64,000 bases of DNA from JBBQVZ01 sp963695975 (GCA_963695975.1 CAVOIB010000001.1:62001-126000), one strand, 5' to 3'; positions 25,879 to 35,369 are shown, counted from the stretch's first letter. Numbers and translations are program-made. Notes: a model not told the origin generated them from the sequence alone.

Positions 25879-26121
25879 TTGCTCACGGATCGACTGAAGG
25901 AATGGCGGCGCAAGCGTGCGAAAGCCGAAGGGGTGCCCGCGCGCGTCCTCCTACCGGATCGGACCCTCGACGGGATCGTCCGGAAGATGCCGAAGGACTG
26001 GGCGGACCTCGCGGGTATCCCAGGGATGGATCCGGCGAAGCTCGAACGGTACGGTGACGAGCTCCTCGCGATGGTGGCTGCCGTGGCCAGAAGCCGTGTC
26101 CTTCCTCCGGCCCTGACCTGA
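25879..26121 (+). CDS. Small stand-alone HRDC-domain protein
   Basis: Frame of 80 residues that is almost only an HRDC domain (LKEWRRKRAKAEGVP, LLPDRTLDGIVRKMPKDWAD, IPGMDPAKLERYGDELL), the nucleic-acid binding module usually found at the C-terminus of RecQ, UvrD-like helicases and RNase D. No helicase part precedes it; a stop lies at 25858. The only start is a TTG without a clear ribosome site. It is either a mini-protein or the tail of a deleted helicase gene. Confidence 0.55.
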   Translation: MLTDRLKEWRRKRAKAEGVPARVLLPDRTLDGIVRKMPKDWADLAGIPGMDPAKLERYGDELLAMVAAVARSRVLPPALT

Positions 26122-26165
26122 CGAAGGTCTCCTCGCGCACCTCGGAAAGATCCTCGGGGAACCCT

Positions 26166-26179
26166 CCGCAGGCCTGCGG
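26166..26179. repeat. 14-bp perfect palindrome upstream of SIMPL gene
   Basis: CCGCAGGCCTGCGG, 39 bases before the GTG of the SIMPL gene. It may be an operator or the end of the HRDC transcript. Confidence 0.4.
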
Positions 26180-26217
26180 GCGTCCCAGGAACATTGCCCG
26201 GCCACAAGGAGGCCCCC

Positions 26218-26976
26218 GTGAGACGGATCAGCTACGTGATCGCGGGTGTCGTGCTCGGAGCGATCGTCGCCCTGCAGGCGCCGTCGTTCGCGCAGGACAC
26301 CGGCTCGTCGGACCCCAGCACCACGCAGCGCACCGTGACCGTGAGCGGCTCCGCCACGATCTCGTCGGCGCCGGACGAGGCGGTCGTCGGACTCGGCGTG
26401 CAGACCCAGGCCAACACCGCCCAGGGCGCACTGTCGCAGAACGCCGAGAAGATGATGAAGGTCCTCCAGGCGGTCGCGGACCAGGGCGTCAGCAAGGACG
26501 ACATCGCGACCACCTCCGTGAGCCTGTATCCGACGTACGGACAGAACGGCATGGACATCACCGGCTATCAGGCCTCGAACCAGGTCGACGTGACGCTGCA
26601 CGACATGAACAAGGTCGGACCGGTGATCGACGCGGCGGTCGGCGCGGGCGCGAACTTCACGAACGGCGTCACGTTCCGCCTGTCCGATCAGAACCAGGGA
26701 GTGAACCAGGCACTCACCGCGGCCGTCGCCGATGCCCGGTCGAAGGCCGAGACGCTCGCCGCCGCCGGTGACGCGCAGCTCGGACAGGTCGTCACGATCC
26801 AGGAGACGTCGGTGCCCACGGGCCCGCCGATCTACTACGACAGGATGGCGATGGGAGCCGCCGAAGCGTCGGCGCCGACACCCGATCGAGCCGCCGACGC
26901 TCGAGACCCAGGTCTCGATCACGGTGGTGTGGTCCCTGGTGTAGGTCCCGCTACGTCGTCCCGTAGCGGTTGGTGA
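26218..26976 (+). CDS. Secreted SIMPL (DUF541) protein, frameshifted near its end
   Basis: Envelope protein with a signal peptide (RRISYVIAGVVLGAIVALQ, cleavage after SFAQ) and a SIMPL domain beginning TVTVSGSATISSAPDEA. GTG 26218 is preceded by AAGGAGG at 26206-26212, five bases before it. The normal ending LETQVSITVVWSLV is present in the next frame and stops at 26944; removing one base near 26879 (GACACCC to GACCCC) restores it. As the sequence stands, the last 30 residues up to 26976 are aberrant. Relatives are periplasmic proteins linked to stress tolerance. Confidence 0.82.
   Translation: MRRISYVIAGVVLGAIVALQAPSFAQDTGSSDPSTTQRTVTVSGSATISSAPDEAVVGLGVQTQANTAQGALSQNAEKMMKVLQAVADQGVSKDDIATTSVSLYPTYGQNGMDITGYQASNQVDVTLHDMNKVGPVIDAAVGAGANFTNGVTFRLSDQNQGVNQALTAAVADARSKAETLAAAGDAQLGQVVTIQETSVPTGPPIYYDRMAMGAAEASAPTPDRAADARDPGLDHGGVVPGVGPATSSRSGW
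26948..26969. terminator. Bidirectional hairpin between SIMPL gene and nadE
   Basis: CCGCTACG / CGTAGCGG with loop TCGTCC between two convergent genes; it covers the nadE stop (26951-26953) and lies four bases after the restored SIMPL stop at 26944. Confidence 0.6.
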
Positions 26977-28576
26977 TCGGCAGGCGGCGGTCGCGCCCGA
27001 ACGCCTTCGGCGTGATCTTCACCCCGGGCGCGGCCTGCCGTCGCTTGTACTCGGCGCGATCGATCATCGTCGTCACGCGTTCCACCGTCGCCCGGTTGAA
27101 CCCCCGGGCGACGATCGCGTCCACGTCCAAGTCGTCCTCGACGTAGGACTCGACGATCGGATCGAGCACGTCGTACGGAGGCAGCGAGTCGGTATCGAGT
27201 TGACCGGGCCGGAGTTCCGCGGATGGGGGTTTCGTCATCGTCCGTTCGGGGATCGGCGCGCTCGATGGATGGACCTGCTCGTTCCGCCATCTCGCGACTT
27301 CGTACACGAGGGTCTTGGGCACGTCCTTGATGGGCGCGAACCCCCCGGCCATGTCGCCGTACAGGGTCGCGTACCCGACCGCGTACTCGCTCTTGTTCCC
27401 GGTCGCGAGGACGAGCGATCCGAACGTGTTCGACAGCGCCATGAGCAGGTTGCCGCGCACGCGGGCCTGGATGTTCTCCTGGGCGATGCCCTCCGAGGTG
27501 CCAGCGAGGAGCTCCGCGAGCGTCCGCCGATAGGCCTCGAACACATCGGTGATCGGCACGACGTCGATCCGGACGCCGAGCCGCTCCGCACAATCCAGGG
27601 CGTCCTCGACGCTCTCGGCGGAGGAGTACGGCGAGGGCATCGCCAGCACGCGCACGGCCGCGGGACCGAGCGCGTCGGCCGCGAGCGTCGCGACGAGAGC
27701 CGAGTCGATCCCGCCCGACAGCCCGACCACGGCCTCCCGGAACCCGTTCTTCCGCACGTAGTCGCCGAGACCCAGCACGAGCGCCCGATAGACCTCCTCC
27801 GCGCCGCTCGGCCACACGGTGCCGTGATCCGAGGTCACCTCACCCTCGTCGCCGATCTCCACCAGGACGAGGTCCTCGTCGAACATCGGCGCCCGGGCGA
27901 CGACCTCTCCGGCGGGAGAGACGACCATCGAGCCGCCGTCGAACACCAGCTCGTCCTGTCCGCCGACGGCGTTCACGTACACGATCCACGCGCCGGTCTG
28001 TCTCGCTCGGGCCCGGCAGATCTCCAGGCGGTCCTCGCCCTTCCCGTGGTGGTAGGGCGATCCGTTGATGTTCAGGATGACCCGCGGCCTGGTGCGGGCG
28101 TAGGTGTCGAACGGCGCGTCGCCGTGCCACGCGTCTTCGCACACCGACAGGCCCAGCTCGGATGAGCCCATACGAACCGAACATGCGTCCTCGCCCGGAA
28201 CGAAGTAGCGCTTCTCGTCGAACACGCCGAAGTTCGGGAGCTGGATCTTGTGGTAGCGGGCTTCGACACGACCGTCGCGCAGGAGCGCGGCCGCGTTGTG
28301 CAGGCCGTGCGCCGACCGATCGACGAACCCGGTCAGCACCGCGCAACCCGTCGACGTGGCGGTCGCCAGGGTATCGAGCGCGGCGAGGTTGTCGTCCACG
28401 AACGCGGTCCGAAGGACCAGATCCTCCGGCGGGTAACCGGTGATCGCGAGCTCGGGGAAGCAGATCAGGTCGGCGCCCGCGACGGCCGCTCTGGCCGTCC
28501 ACTCGCCCATGCGCTCGATGTTCCCGTCGAGATCGCCGACGGTCGTGTTCAGCTGGCCGAGCGCGACGCGGACCAC
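26951..28576 (-). CDS. nadE: Glutamine-dependent NAD synthetase
   Basis: Two-domain enzyme of 541 residues that makes NAD from deamido-NAD. The N-terminal nitrilase-like glutaminase (1-265) shows the triad Glu in CFPELAITGYPPEDL, Lys in RYHKIQLPN and Cys in LSVCEDAW. The synthetase domain has the ATP P-loop VGLSGGIDSALVATLAADAL and NKSEYAVGYATLYGDMAGG. Length and order are normal for the actinobacterial form. It follows the hemerythrin-like gene by 44 bases on the same strand and is probably co-transcribed. Confidence 0.95.
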   Translation of the reverse strand: MVRVALGQLNTTVGDLDGNIERMGEWTARAAVAGADLICFPELAITGYPPEDLVLRTAFVDDNLAALDTLATATSTGCAVLTGFVDRSAHGLHNAAALLRDGRVEARYHKIQLPNFGVFDEKRYFVPGEDACSVRMGSSELGLSVCEDAWHGDAPFDTYARTRPRVILNINGSPYHHGKGEDRLEICRARARQTGAWIVYVNAVGGQDELVFDGGSMVVSPAGEVVARAPMFDEDLVLVEIGDEGEVTSDHGTVWPSGAEEVYRALVLGLGDYVRKNGFREAVVGLSGGIDSALVATLAADALGPAAVRVLAMPSPYSSAESVEDALDCAERLGVRIDVVPITDVFEAYRRTLAELLAGTSEGIAQENIQARVRGNLLMALSNTFGSLVLATGNKSEYAVGYATLYGDMAGGFAPIKDVPKTLVYEVARWRNEQVHPSSAPIPERTMTKPPSAELRPGQLDTDSLPPYDVLDPIVESYVEDDLDVDAIVARGFNRATVERVTTMIDRAEYKRRQAAPGVKITPKAFGRDRRLPITNRYGTT

Positions 28577-28620
28577 GACGGAAGCCTACGCGACCGGGCC
28601 CTCCACCCTGCTACCGCTGG

Positions 28621-29091
28621 TTACTCGGTCCCGCCGATGTCGACGTTGTACGCCTCCCAGACGAGGTCGGCGCCCTTCTGCCGATGGCGAACGACCGCGC
28701 CGATCAGGCGTTGCAGGTCGTCGCGCGCCTTGTCGAGCGGCCAGACGTCGGTCCCCACCTCTCCCAGCTCCAGCTTGGCCAGGAGCGTCCCGATCGACCG
28801 ATCGATCGTGGGATGCTCCTCGCGGAGACGGCCGACGGTACCCACGAGCCGCGGAGCGCGCTCCATGATCTCCTCGTACAGGCCACCGGGCTTCTCCGTC
28901 ACGATCACGTGCTGATCGAATGCGTCACGCACGCCGACCATGTCCTTCGTGACCTGGGCACTCCACGCCTCGACGCGGCCGGCGGCCGGCGAGCTGATCG
29001 CCATCTCCAGCTGCACGATCGCGTCGTGAAGGGTCTGGCGGCGCTTCTTGGCCTCGCCCAGGGCTCTGGTGAGTCGTTCGTTCGGCTCCAT
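28621..29091 (-). CDS. Hemerythrin-like protein
   Basis: Helical protein of 156 residues. His22, His61, Glu73/74, His93, His136 and Glu146 are spaced like the ligands of a hemerythrin-type di-iron four-helix bundle (LHDAI, FDQHV, YEEI, EEHP, RHRQ). The end WEAYNVDIGG is a pattern I associate with actinobacterial hypothetical proteins of this kind. Oxygen or redox sensing, or iron handling, would fit, but metal binding is inferred. ATG 29091; the upstream cupredoxin gene is divergent. Confidence 0.6.
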   Translation of the reverse strand: MEPNERLTRALGEAKKRRQTLHDAIVQLEMAISSPAAGRVEAWSAQVTKDMVGVRDAFDQHVIVTEKPGGLYEEIMERAPRLVGTVGRLREEHPTIDRSIGTLLAKLELGEVGTDVWPLDKARDDLQRLIGAVVRHRQKGADLVWEAYNVDIGGTE

Positions 29092-29180
29092 CCACCCACT
29101 CTACGGGGCCTCGTCGAGCGTGCGCAAGCCGGGCGCTTGCGGGTATCGTTCCGTGGCAGATCACTCCAAGGAGGCACGTG

Positions 29181-29570
29181 ATGACCGCTCCCCGCATCCG
29201 CACGCTTATCGCCGTCCTCGCGACGGTCGCGCTTACGACGACGGTCGGGGCGACCGCCGCCGCCCACCCGGCAACCCGCGGCCTGCCGACGCGCGACACC
29301 AAGATCGTCAAGGGCGTGGTCACGAGCTGGTCGCCGTCGGCGATCCGCATCTCCGATGGCGACACGATCAAGTGGAAGAGCGTGTCCGGCACGCACACGG
29401 TGACCGCCTACGGGGGGAACTGGAACTTCAACCACAGCCTCAACCAGGGCAGCACGGTCACTCACAAGTTCACCAAGGCGGGCACGTTCAAGTTCCGCTG
29501 CACGTTCCATTCATCGCTCGTGGGCAACTCCTGCACCGGGATGTGCGGGAAGGTCGTCGTTTCAGCCTGA
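29181..29570 (+). CDS. Secreted cupredoxin (blue copper) protein
   Basis: Exported protein of 129 residues with a signal peptide (IRTLIAVLATVALTTTVGA). The plastocyanin-like fold has copper ligands His in SGTHTVTA, then Cys and His in FRCTFHSS and Met in CTGMCGK. Between the His and Met there is a longer loop than usual, with two extra Cys flanking the Met; a decayed copy at 42096-42262 shares this. ATG 29181 is preferred over GTG 29178 because AAGGAGG (29168-29174) is six bases before it. Likely electron carrier outside the membrane. Confidence 0.85.
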   Translation: MTAPRIRTLIAVLATVALTTTVGATAAAHPATRGLPTRDTKIVKGVVTSWSPSAIRISDGDTIKWKSVSGTHTVTAYGGNWNFNHSLNQGSTVTHKFTKAGTFKFRCTFHSSLVGNSCTGMCGKVVVSA

Positions 29571-29637
29571 CGACGGCTTCCCTCTCGGCGCTCCCCGCGG
29601 CTAGACTCCGGAGGCGCCCCAGTCCCCGGAGGTAGCC

Positions 29638-32600
29638 GTGCCAGAAGCCCAGCTCGACCGCGCCGCCGCGCTGCGCCCCTACCTCCCGCGGATGCTGATC
29701 GACTGGCTAGCCGAGGCCCCCGGGACGATGCTCCGCGAGGTCGACGGGACGATCGTGTTCGTCGACATCTCGGGGTTCACGAAGATGTCCGAGCGTCTGG
29801 CGCGAAACGGCAAGGTGGGCGCCGAGGAGGTCACCGAGGTGATCGGCTCGGTGTTCGCGCGGCTGCTCTCCGTCGCCTACGGCGAGGGCGGCGGTCTGAT
29901 CAAGTTCGGAGGCGACGCGCTGCTGCTGCTGTTCACCGGCCACGATCATCCCGTCAAGGGCGCTCGCGCGGCCGTCGGGATGCGGAAGGCTCTCAGGGAT
30001 ATCGGCGCCATCGAGACGACCGCCGGCAAGGTCACGCTGCGGATGTCGGTGGGGTTGCACAGCGGCACGTTCCACTTCTTCCTGGTCGGTGAGACGCATC
30101 GCGAGCTGATCATCACCGGTCCGGCCACGACCGAGACGGCGTCGATGGAAGGAACGGCCGTCGCCGGAGAGATCCTCGCGAGCCGGGCCACCGCCGAGCG
30201 GCTGCCCGCAGCCGTGCTCGGCAAGCCGAAGGACGACGGCGTCCTGCTGCGGAGCACCCCGACCGGGCTATCGCAGCAATGGCCATCGCCGGAGCACTCG
30301 CTCGAGGGCGTCGATCTGCTCTCGTGCATCCCGGTCGCCCTGCGCGAACACCTGCTGTCGGGCGCGACCGATCCGGAGCATCGACAGGTGACGGTCGCGT
30401 TCATCCACTACGACGGCACCGACGAGCTGATCCGAGAGGCCGGCGCCGAGGCCGTCGCCTACGGGCTGGACGAGCTCGTGAGGGACGTCCAGGCAGCGTG
30501 CGAGAAGCACGGCGTGACGTTCCTCGGCACCGACGCCGACAAGGACGGAGGCAAGATCATCCTCGTGGCGGGCGCTCCCTCCGCGGTGGGCGAAGACGAG
30601 GAGCGGATGCTCCTCGCGGTGCGGGCGATCATCGATGCTGAGACCACGATCCCGGTCCGGATCGGCGTGAACAAGGGTCCGGTGTTCTCCGGCGAGATCG
30701 GTCCACCCTACCGCCGCACGTACACGGTGATGGGCGATGCCGTGAACCTCGCCGCCCGTGTGATGTCGAAGGCCGAGCCGGGTCAGGTGCTCGCGACCGG
30801 AGGGGTCTTGGAAGCGTCGTCGCTCGGCTTCAACGAGATCGCGCTCGAGCCGTTCATGGTGAAGGGGAAGAGGGAACCGGTTCATGCGTTCGTCGTAGGG
30901 GCTCCGGTCGGGGCCAAGTCGAGCGCTGAGGATCTGGACGACCTGCCCCTCGTCGGACGCGAGCAGGAGACGGCCCTCTTCCGTACAGCCCTGGACGGCC
31001 TCTCGCGCGAGCGCGGCTCCTTGATCGAGATCGTCGGGCCGCCCGGGATCGGCAAGACGCGTCTCGTCAATGAGTTGCGTCGCATGGGAGCCGATCTGCC
31101 GCAGCTGATGGGAACGTGCGAGCGCTACGAGGCATCGACCCCGTACCTGCCGTTCCGACGACTGTTCCGACTCTTGCTGGGGGCACCTCCGGGACACGAG
31201 GAGGCGATCCTCACCGAACGCCTCCAGGAGCGCGTCGAGGAGCAAGCACCGGCTCTGCTGCCGTGGCTCCCGCTGCTGGGTGTGGTGGCCGACGTCGAGG
31301 TGCCGCCAACCATGGAGGTCGAGGAGCTCGGTGAGGAGTTCCGCAAGGCGAAACTCGAAGAGGTCACCGTGGAGTTCCTGGCCAGAGTGATCTCCGAGCC
31401 GACCCTGGTGGTGATCGAGGACGTCCACTGGATGGACGAGGCATCCGCCGACCTGCTTCGGCACCTCTCTGAACACATCACGAAACGGCCCTGGCTCGTC
31501 TGTGTGACGCGTCGCGACGAGGAGACCGGTTTCTCGGCTCCCGCGAGCGAGCGGTGCACGTCGCTGCATCCTGGCGCGCTCGACGAACGGAGTGCACACG
31601 AATTGCTCACCGCCGCGACCGAGGACTCGCCGCTTCGCCCGCACGACGTGGATGCGTTGGCCGATCGATCCGGCGGGAACCCACTGTTCCTCCTGGAGTT
31701 GCTTCGAGCCGCACAGCAGGCCGGATCGGTCGAAGACCTCCCGGGATCGGTCGAGGCGATGGTCGTTGCCCAGATCGACCGGCTGTCTCCGCACGATCGG
31801 CGGCTGCTTCGATACGCGTCCGTGCTCGGGGCGAGCTTCACTGACGATCTCGTCGAAGCGCTCCTCTCCGGTGAGGAGCTGTCGTTCGATCCCTCGTCGT
31901 GGTCCAGAGTGACGGAGTTCGTGGTTGAGTTGGGGCCGGGAGTCAGGCGATTCCGCCACGCCTTGATGCGGGACGCGGCCTACGAGGGACTGCCGTACCG
32001 GCGTCGTCGACAGCTGCACGCGAGGGCGGGCGAAGCCATACTGGCGTCGGCGGAAGGCTCCCCGGCGGAGTTCGCCGAGCTCCTCTCCCTCCACTTCTTC
32101 TTCGCGGGGAGCTACGAGCGCGCTCTCGAGTACTCACAGCTCGCCGCTGAGCGAGCGGTCTCCAAGTTCGCGAACGTCGAGGCCGTCGGTTTCTTCGAGC
32201 GCGCCATCGATGCAGCCCGGAAGGTGGGGCAGTCGCTCAGCGATCTCGCCACGCTGTTCGAGGCCCTCGGGGACGCGAGGCGAGTGATGGGCTTGTCCCG
32301 AGAGGCGGGGGATTCCTACGCTCAGGCGTGCCGGGCCGTGGAGGGCGACCGCGTTCGTCAGGCGGGGCTCTACCTCAAGCGGGCTCAGATCACCCCCCGC
32401 TTCGCGAGCTTCACGCAAGCCATCCGATTGGTACGGCGCGGATTCCGCGTCCTTGAGGGGGCCGAAGGGCGCGAAGCGAAGGAGGCTTGGGCTCGATTGG
32501 CGGTCTACTACAGCGGCGTCCGCACGAAGCAGGGGCGTTATCCGGAGGCTGAGTCATGGTGTCTCAAGGTCATCGCGACCGAGGGACTGAAAGACAGGAG

Positions 32601-33486
32601 CATCATCGCCCGCGCGTACTACACGGTCGACCTCGCGTACATGGCCTCGGGCCGTGTAGATCTGGCCGTCTACTCGACCAAGGCCCTCGCGATCTATGAG
32701 GAGCTAGGCAATCTTCCGCTCCAAGCTGAGGTGCTGAACAACATGGGTGTGTACGCCTTCTCGACAGGACGATGGGATCGCGCGATCGAGCTGTATGAGC
32801 GGGCGAGGTCGATCAACAAGCGATTGGGCGACTTGGATGAAGCGGCTATCTGCTCCAGCAATCTCGGTGAGGTTCTTTGCGAACAAGGCCGCCTGGACGA
32901 GGCAGCCGACGCGCTGAAGATCCCGCTACGCATGTTCCAGGCGTCCGACAACCAGTGGGATATGGCCTTCGTCAAGGAGTTCCTCGGTCGCGTCGCCGCT
33001 CGTAAGGGCCGGTTCGAGGATGCCGAAAGGTTCCTCTCTGATGCGCTCGCGGCCTTCGAAGAGGTCGGTGACAAGGACCAGGTCATCGAGACCGAGGCGC
33101 GGATCGCCGAGATGTTGCTCTTTCGCGGCGACTGGGCGGACGCGCTTCGGCGGGCACAGGACACCATCAAGAAGGCGGAGGCGCTCGAGTCCGTTTCCCT
33201 TTCCACCCCTCTCCTGTTCCGGATCGTGGGCCTGGTCGCGACCTGCGAGGGTCGTTTCGACGCCGCCGAAGAGGCTCTCGAAGCGAGCCTCGATAAAGCT
33301 CGAGCCAGGAAGGCGGACTACGAGGCGGCGCTGACGATGCAGGCTCGGTGGCGCTTGCAGGCGCGACGAGGGGACGATCCAGATCCCGCCCTGCGCGCAG
33401 AGAGTGGGGAGATCCTCGAACGCCTGAGCGTCATCTCGGTGCCGACGATCCTTCTGTCCCGATCCTCGGCGTCAGTCGCGGAGTGA
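29638..33486 (+). CDS. Tandem cyclase-ATPase-TPR protein (copy 2)
   Basis: Giant protein of 1282 residues. Two class III cyclase domains come first (about 38-200 and 240-420). The first has both metal Asp (VFVDISGFTK, KFGGDALLLLF) but lacks the Asn/Arg pair; the second has lost the metal Asp (AFIHYDG, DGGKIILVAG) but keeps MGDAVNLAARVM. An ATPase domain (Walker A GPPGIGKTRLVNE, Walker B VVIEDVHWMDE) and long TPRs (900-1250) follow. This layout resembles animal soluble adenylyl cyclase. GTG start with GGAGGT (29628-29633) four bases before; -10 box TAGACT at 29602-29607. Confidence 0.9.
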   Translation: MPEAQLDRAAALRPYLPRMLIDWLAEAPGTMLREVDGTIVFVDISGFTKMSERLARNGKVGAEEVTEVIGSVFARLLSVAYGEGGGLIKFGGDALLLLFTGHDHPVKGARAAVGMRKALRDIGAIETTAGKVTLRMSVGLHSGTFHFFLVGETHRELIITGPATTETASMEGTAVAGEILASRATAERLPAAVLGKPKDDGVLLRSTPTGLSQQWPSPEHSLEGVDLLSCIPVALREHLLSGATDPEHRQVTVAFIHYDGTDELIREAGAEAVAYGLDELVRDVQAACEKHGVTFLGTDADKDGGKIILVAGAPSAVGEDEERMLLAVRAIIDAETTIPVRIGVNKGPVFSGEIGPPYRRTYTVMGDAVNLAARVMSKAEPGQVLATGGVLEASSLGFNEIALEPFMVKGKREPVHAFVVGAPVGAKSSAEDLDDLPLVGREQETALFRTALDGLSRERGSLIEIVGPPGIGKTRLVNELRRMGADLPQLMGTCERYEASTPYLPFRRLFRLLLGAPPGHEEAILTERLQERVEEQAPALLPWLPLLGVVADVEVPPTMEVEELGEEFRKAKLEEVTVEFLARVISEPTLVVIEDVHWMDEASADLLRHLSEHITKRPWLVCVTRRDEETGFSAPASERCTSLHPGALDERSAHELLTAATEDSPLRPHDVDALADRSGGNPLFLLELLRAAQQAGSVEDLPGSVEAMVVAQIDRLSPHDRRLLRYASVLGASFTDDLVEALLSGEELSFDPSSWSRVTEFVVELGPGVRRFRHALMRDAAYEGLPYRRRRQLHARAGEAILASAEGSPAEFAELLSLHFFFAGSYERALEYSQLAAERAVSKFANVEAVGFFERAIDAARKVGQSLSDLATLFEALGDARRVMGLSREAGDSYAQACRAVEGDRVRQAGLYLKRAQITPRFASFTQAIRLVRRGFRVLEGAEGREAKEAWARLAVYYSGVRTKQGRYPEAESWCLKVIATEGLKDRSIIARAYYTVDLAYMASGRVDLAVYSTKALAIYEELGNLPLQAEVLNNMGVYAFSTGRWDRAIELYERARSINKRLGDLDEAAICSSNLGEVLCEQGRLDEAADALKIPLRMFQASDNQWDMAFVKEFLGRVAARKGRFEDAERFLSDALAAFEEVGDKDQVIETEARIAEMLLFRGDWADALRRAQDTIKKAEALESVSLSTPLLFRIVGLVATCEGRFDAAEEALEASLDKARARKADYEAALTMQARWRLQARRGDDPDPALRAESGEILERLSVISVPTILLSRSSASVAE

Positions 33487-33516
33487 GCTCGTCGTTCCCG
33501 ATCTGACGGTGTAACA

Positions 33517-33546
33517 GAAGAGGGGGCGCCGAAGCGCCCCCTCTTC
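33517..33546. terminator. Strong hairpin between convergent genes
   Basis: Twelve-base perfect stem GAAGAGGGGGCG / CGCCCCCTCTTC with a six-base loop, between the cyclase stop and the end of the fn3 protein gene. It can end transcription from both sides. Confidence 0.8.
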
Positions 33547-33563
33547 GCGTGATCCTTCTTAGC

Positions 33564-34448
33564 TCACGGTCCCCGACCCATCCCAGCCTTCCCATCGCCG
33601 GGAACCCAGAGGGAGAACTTCAGCCCGGTGATGATCGGCGAGCCGGGGTATTGCCATGTGATCTCGACCTTGGAGATCGCGGGCGCGACCGGGCAATTGC
33701 CGCTCGAGCTCAAGCACCAAGGCGCGACGTTGTACGGACTCCCCGACTTCGAGTAGCCGAGGATCATCGACGATCCGATGATCTTCGGCGCGTCGCAGCC
33801 TGGAGTGGTATTGGGATTGCAGGCCACCGGACGTGGGCCTCCGAGGGTAAAGCCGGGGATCTGATAGGTCGCGTAGTAGACGGAGGCGCATTTCAGTCCG
33901 CCGCCCGTCTTGCAGAGTGGCAGCGGCGGCAACAAGCAACTCACCGGCTTGCCAGTCTTGTCCAGCAAGGCCGCGAAGCACGGCAACCCGTTGGTGTCGA
34001 TCGAGTCCGCCCGGTTGAAGGTGTAGGTCTCTAGATGCATGCGGGTCATGTCGCCGGTGGGGTAGATCGATTCGACATACTTGTTCGCCAGGCACGTCGT
34101 CGTCGGAGCCGCCGGCTTGAGGCACTGGAAATCCGTGCCGGAGGCCTTGACCGTGAGTCCTGCGATCTTCCCCGCGTTGTTCGGATCGGCAAGCAGATTG
34201 ATCGTGCTCGCGATCGAGTTCAGCTGCTGCCCGTTGGTGAGTGTGGTCGCAGCGCCGGTGAGGACCTGTGTGTAGCTAGCTGCGCTCGGCGTAGCGCACT
34301 TCTCGTTCGACGGGAGGCTGTCACCGACGATATTAGTCGCCTTGACGGTAAGGCAGTACTCGGTGCCGTTCGTGAGCCCCGAGACCGTCCCGCTGAAGGT
34401 CGTGGGTCCAAGCGTCGGGGGGTAGTGCTGACCGACAAGGCCCTGGGC
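33564..34448 (-). CDS. Secreted fn3-domain protein, C-terminal part (frame-broken)
   Basis: Open frame that continues the protein begun at 35247 after a frame break. It completes a fibronectin type III domain (FSGTVSGLTNGTEYCLTVKA, then NEKCATPS) and goes on with NGQQLNSIASTINLLADPNN and a Cys-rich, Pro-rich end (LPCFAALLDK, CNPNTTPGCDA, KFSLWVPGDG). If one G of a six-G run (34417-34422) is removed, both parts join in frame into a protein of about 560 residues. The C-terminal domain is not recognised. Confidence 0.6.
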   Translation of the reverse strand, partial: AQGLVGQHYPPTLGPTTFSGTVSGLTNGTEYCLTVKATNIVGDSLPSNEKCATPSAASYTQVLTGAATTLTNGQQLNSIASTINLLADPNNAGKIAGLTVKASGTDFQCLKPAAPTTTCLANKYVESIYPTGDMTRMHLETYTFNRADSIDTNGLPCFAALLDKTGKPVSCLLPPLPLCKTGGGLKCASVYYATYQIPGFTLGGPRPVACNPNTTPGCDAPKIIGSSMILGYSKSGSPYNVAPWCLSSSGNCPVAPAISKVEITWQYPGSPIITGLKFSLWVPGDGKAGMGRGP

Positions 34449-35247
34449 CTACGGGATTCGGGCACGGCCGAGAGAAGACCTTGTAGCCGGTAACGGCCGA
34501 TCCACCGTCGCTGGCGCCAGCTGAGAAGTTGAAGCTGGCCTGAGCGTTTCCGGGAAGCACCTGGTTCATCACGGGAGCATCCGGCACCGTTATCGGCGTG
34601 TACGTGATGGTCACCTGGAAGTCGAGCCCTGTCGGGCCGCTAACATTGGTCACCCGGAATACCAACTCCTGGCTGGCTCCAGAGTTAAGGAACGACGATG
34701 GGGGTTGATACTCCGTTGCGGTACCACCGTAGTTCGCTTCGTTGTCACCACCTGGCTGACTTCCGACCTCGTTGGCGTTCAACTTCACTTCGGCGGCGTT
34801 GTCCGCGAACAGCTTCACGTCGATCGATTCGTTCATGTGCGCCGGCGAAAGGGAGAACGGGACCGTATATTCAGTGACGGCTCCATCCCCGCCCCCGATC
34901 GGGGAGTCGTGATAACACTGCAAGGGCATGTCCCCGGCGCCGTCCCAAGGCGTCACCCAGTCCGTACCATCGATGGTGTTGTATTGGCCCACGGTTGCAG
35001 TCGTGGCCCCACCGCCGCCACAAGGCAACACGGTCGCCGTCCCGCCATTCTCGTCCCCGCCCACTACCACTTGGTATTCGGGAAGCACGCTGCCGCTGTT
35101 CAGCGTTATCGTCGTCGGGGAGGGGGCCGCGTGGGCCACGGACCCACCTATTGGGGAGGCGATGAAGCCGACGATCAGGGCGAAGCTGACTCCAAACGTG
35201 GTCCACAGTCGGTGGGCGCGCGGGGACTGGCGACGTCGTAGGGCCAT
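34420..35247 (-). CDS. Secreted fn3-domain protein, N-terminal part (frame-broken)
   Basis: Starts at ATG 35247 with a signal peptide (LWTTFGVSFALIVGFIASPI, cleavage near AHAA). Residues 45-215 look like a beta-rich surface domain with carbohydrate-binding-like features (DVKLFADNAAEVKLNANEV, SGASQELVFRVTNVSG). A fibronectin type III domain begins at VPDAPVMNQVLPGNAQ. Without correction the frame runs on to 34333 with a nonsense tail. Likely cell-surface or secreted; ligand unknown. Divergent intergenic space upstream holds no clear promoter box. Confidence 0.65.
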
Positions 35248-35334
35248 CGAGCGATCTCCTATCTATCGGGGGATGCCGTCAAGGGGGGAGCATCCCTCTC
35301 TTTCGACCGAACTGTCAACGCAAGAGGACCAGTC

Positions 35335-35365
35335 CCAGGTAAGCCTTTCGGCTTAATGTTCCTGG
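35335..35365 (-). terminator. Hairpin downstream of glutamine synthetase
   Basis: Nested stems CCAGG/CCTGG and TAAGCC/GGCTTA with a GAAA-type tetraloop on the minus strand, right after the restored glnA stop at 35370. Confidence 0.6.
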
Positions 35366-35369
35366 ACGG

